Below, piece by piece: positions 4,676 to 5,995 of a DNA stretch of 5,995 nt. Position numbers and translations under genes: made by a program. The stretch's first letter is position 1; every line of letters starts with the position of its first letter. The notes beneath the pieces were generated by a model, which saw only the letters and a list, made by a program, of their open reading frames with translations, was not told the DNA's origin and did no database searches. Origin of the DNA: an uncultured Sphingomonadales bacterium (lineage in GTDB: Bacteria > Pseudomonadota > Alphaproteobacteria > Sphingomonadales > Sphingomonadaceae); contig CAIKKO010000491.1 in the NCBI GenBank assembly GCA_903828025.1, positions 1 through 5,995 on the forward strand. Direction: 5' to 3'.

Positions 4676-5995
4676 CTACGTGCCGCCCATCACCCGGTCA
4701 ACGAGATTTGGCAGAAGCTGGATGGCCGCGAACTTGAGGCCCGGCACGGCCTCATAGGCCCCGGCCGGCCCGTGCGCTTTGTCAAACCCCAGCTTGGCCG
4801 CCTCGCGCAGCCGGATCGCGGCATGCGCCACCGGGCGCACTTCACCGGCCAGCGATATCTCGCCGAACCACGCCGCGCCGTCGGGCAAAGGCCGGTCCGC
4901 GAGCGCCGAGACCAGCGCCGCCGCCACCGCCAGATCCGCCGCCGGATCGGTGAGCCGGTAGCCCCCCGCCACGTTGAGATAGACTTCCGCCGACGAAAAA
5001 TTGAGCCCGCAGCGCGATTCGAGCACCGCCAGCAGCATCGCCAGCCGCCCGCTGTCCCACCCCACCACCGCGCGGCGCGGGGTCGCCCCGCTCTGCAGCT
5101 TGACGGTCAGCGCCTGAATCTCGACTAGCACCGGCCGCGTGCCCTCCAGCGCCGGAAACACCGCGCTACCCGGCACCGGCGAATCGCGGCCCGAAAGGAA
5201 CAGCAGCGAGGGGTTGGCCACTTCCTCCAGCCCCGCGCCCGCCATCGCGAACACGCCGATCTCGTCCACCGCGCCAAAGCGGTTCTTGAGCGCGCGCAGG
5301 ATACGGTACTGATGGCTGCGCTCGCCCTCGAAGCTCATAACCACATCGACCATATGCTCCAGCACGCGCGGGCCCGCGATCGTGCCGTCCTTGGTCACGT
5401 GCCCCACCAGCACCACCGCCGCTCCGCTCGCCTTGGCATAGCGGATCAGCTCGAACGCGCAGCCGCGCACCTGGCTCACCGTGCCCGGCGCGCCCTCGAT
5501 CTGATCGGAATACATCGTCTGGATCGAATCGATCACCAGCAGCGCGGGCGCTTCCATCCCGCCCAGCGTCGTCAGGATGTCGCGCACCGAAGTCGCCGCC
5601 GCGAGCCGGATCGGCGCTTTGCCAAGCCCGAGCCGGTCTGCGCGCAGCCGCACCTGGTCGGAGGCTTCCTCACCGCTGATATAGATCGCCGCGCCGCCCG
5701 CCTCGGCCACCCGCGCCGCCGCTTGCAGCAGCAAGGTCGATTTCCCGATCCCCGGATCGCCGCCCATCAGGATCGCCGAGCCGGGCACCAGCCCGCCGCC
5801 CAGCGCCCGGTCGAACTCCGCCAGACCCGTCTTGCGCCGCTCGGGCAATTTCACCGGCTGATCGAGCGCCACGAACGCGACTGGCCGCCCGCCGCTCGAA
5901 AGATCGTGCTTGGAGGAAAACACCGTCTCCGGCGCGTCTTCCTGCAAAGTGCTCCATTCGGCGCAATCGGGGCATTGCCCCTGCCAGCGCAGCGA
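4676..5995 (-). CDS. radA: DNA repair protein RadA, 5' end outside the window
   Basis: RadA (Sms) is a hexameric RecA-like ATPase that processes branched recombination intermediates in DNA repair. The window shows 439 residues; only about 15 N-terminal residues should be missing by family length. The reading frame is open to the right edge: the first visible residues are SLRWQGQCPDCAEWSTL, the second half of the C4 zinc finger (CPDC), with the first CxxC beyond the window. Using visible numbering, Walker A GDPGIGKST is at 79-87, Walker B LLVIDS at 152-157, and the RadA-specific KNRFG motif at 237-241. The C-terminal Lon-protease-like domain runs from about residue 300 (GWDSGRLAMLLAVLE, then DPAADLAVAAAL at 350-361). 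The gene ends in TAG at 4678..4676, 10 nt before cvpA. A TTG at 5947 could be misread as the start, but it lies inside the zinc-finger region. No frameshift or missing key residue is seen. Confidence 0.97.
   Translation of the reverse strand, partial: SLRWQGQCPDCAEWSTLQEDAPETVFSSKHDLSSGGRPVAFVALDQPVKLPERRKTGLAEFDRALGGGLVPGSAILMGGDPGIGKSTLLLQAAARVAEAGGAAIYISGEEASDQVRLRADRLGLGKAPIRLAAATSVRDILTTLGGMEAPALLVIDSIQTMYSDQIEGAPGTVSQVRGCAFELIRYAKASGAAVVLVGHVTKDGTIAGPRVLEHMVDVVMSFEGERSHQYRILRALKNRFGAVDEIGVFAMAGAGLEEVANPSLLFLSGRDSPVPGSAVFPALEGTRPVLVEIQALTVKLQSGATPRRAVVGWDSGRLAMLLAVLESRCGLNFSSAEVYLNVAGGYRLTDPAADLAVAAALVSALADRPLPDGAAWFGEISLAGEVRPVAHAAIRLREAAKLGFDKAHGPAGAYEAVPGLKFAAIQLLPNLVDRVMGGT

Noticed and set aside
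5944..5947. TTG at 5947 as the radA start
   Set aside because: The frame stays open to the window edge and the upstream residues (RWQGQCPDCAEWST) are the conserved zinc finger, so the true start is outside the window.
1..5995. Defence system, mobile element, CRISPR array or phage genes
   Set aside because: All coding space is accounted for by conserved housekeeping, transport and regulatory genes; no transposase, integrase, spaced repeat array or terminal inverted repeat is visible.

Overview
The window is a high-GC chromosomal segment of an alphaproteobacterium, most likely in the order Sphingomonadales (inferred from base composition, the PhaR, CvpA and ProS sequences, and gene order). All seven genes I can support lie on the minus strand, so transcription runs from the right end of the window to the left. 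I see no mobile element, CRISPR array, tRNA or rRNA gene. The long plus-strand reading frames are antisense shadows of high-GC genes.

Layout in transcription order: radA (cut at its 5' end by the window edge), cvpA 10 nt later, and an IscU/NifU-like scaffold gene that overlaps cvpA by 4 nt. These three look like one operon. After 122 nt comes a major facilitator transporter of the metabolite:H+ symporter (ShiA/ProP-like) type. It is followed 12 nt later by alr (alanine racemase), with a perfect 13-bp tandem duplication exactly at the junction. A 67-nt gap rich in GCA/TGC repeats precedes phaR, the polyhydroxyalkanoate-responsive repressor. A strand-directional hairpin then separates phaR from the first 41 codons of proS (archaeal/eukaryotic-type prolyl-tRNA synthetase), which runs off the left edge.

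The genes do not form one pathway. They are housekeeping functions (recombination repair, Fe-S metabolism, cell-wall D-alanine, protein synthesis) plus a transporter and a carbon-storage regulator. From memory, alr, radA and cvpA are close neighbours in many alphaproteobacteria; here alr is separated from radA-cvpA by the Fe-S and transporter genes.

I found no convincing previously undescribed system. The best points for a second look are regulatory or micro-evolutionary: the 13-bp duplication that appears to have pulled apart a stop/start overlap, the periodic GCA array at the phaR promoter, the hairpin before proS, and an IscU-like protein that lacks its third cysteine ligand.
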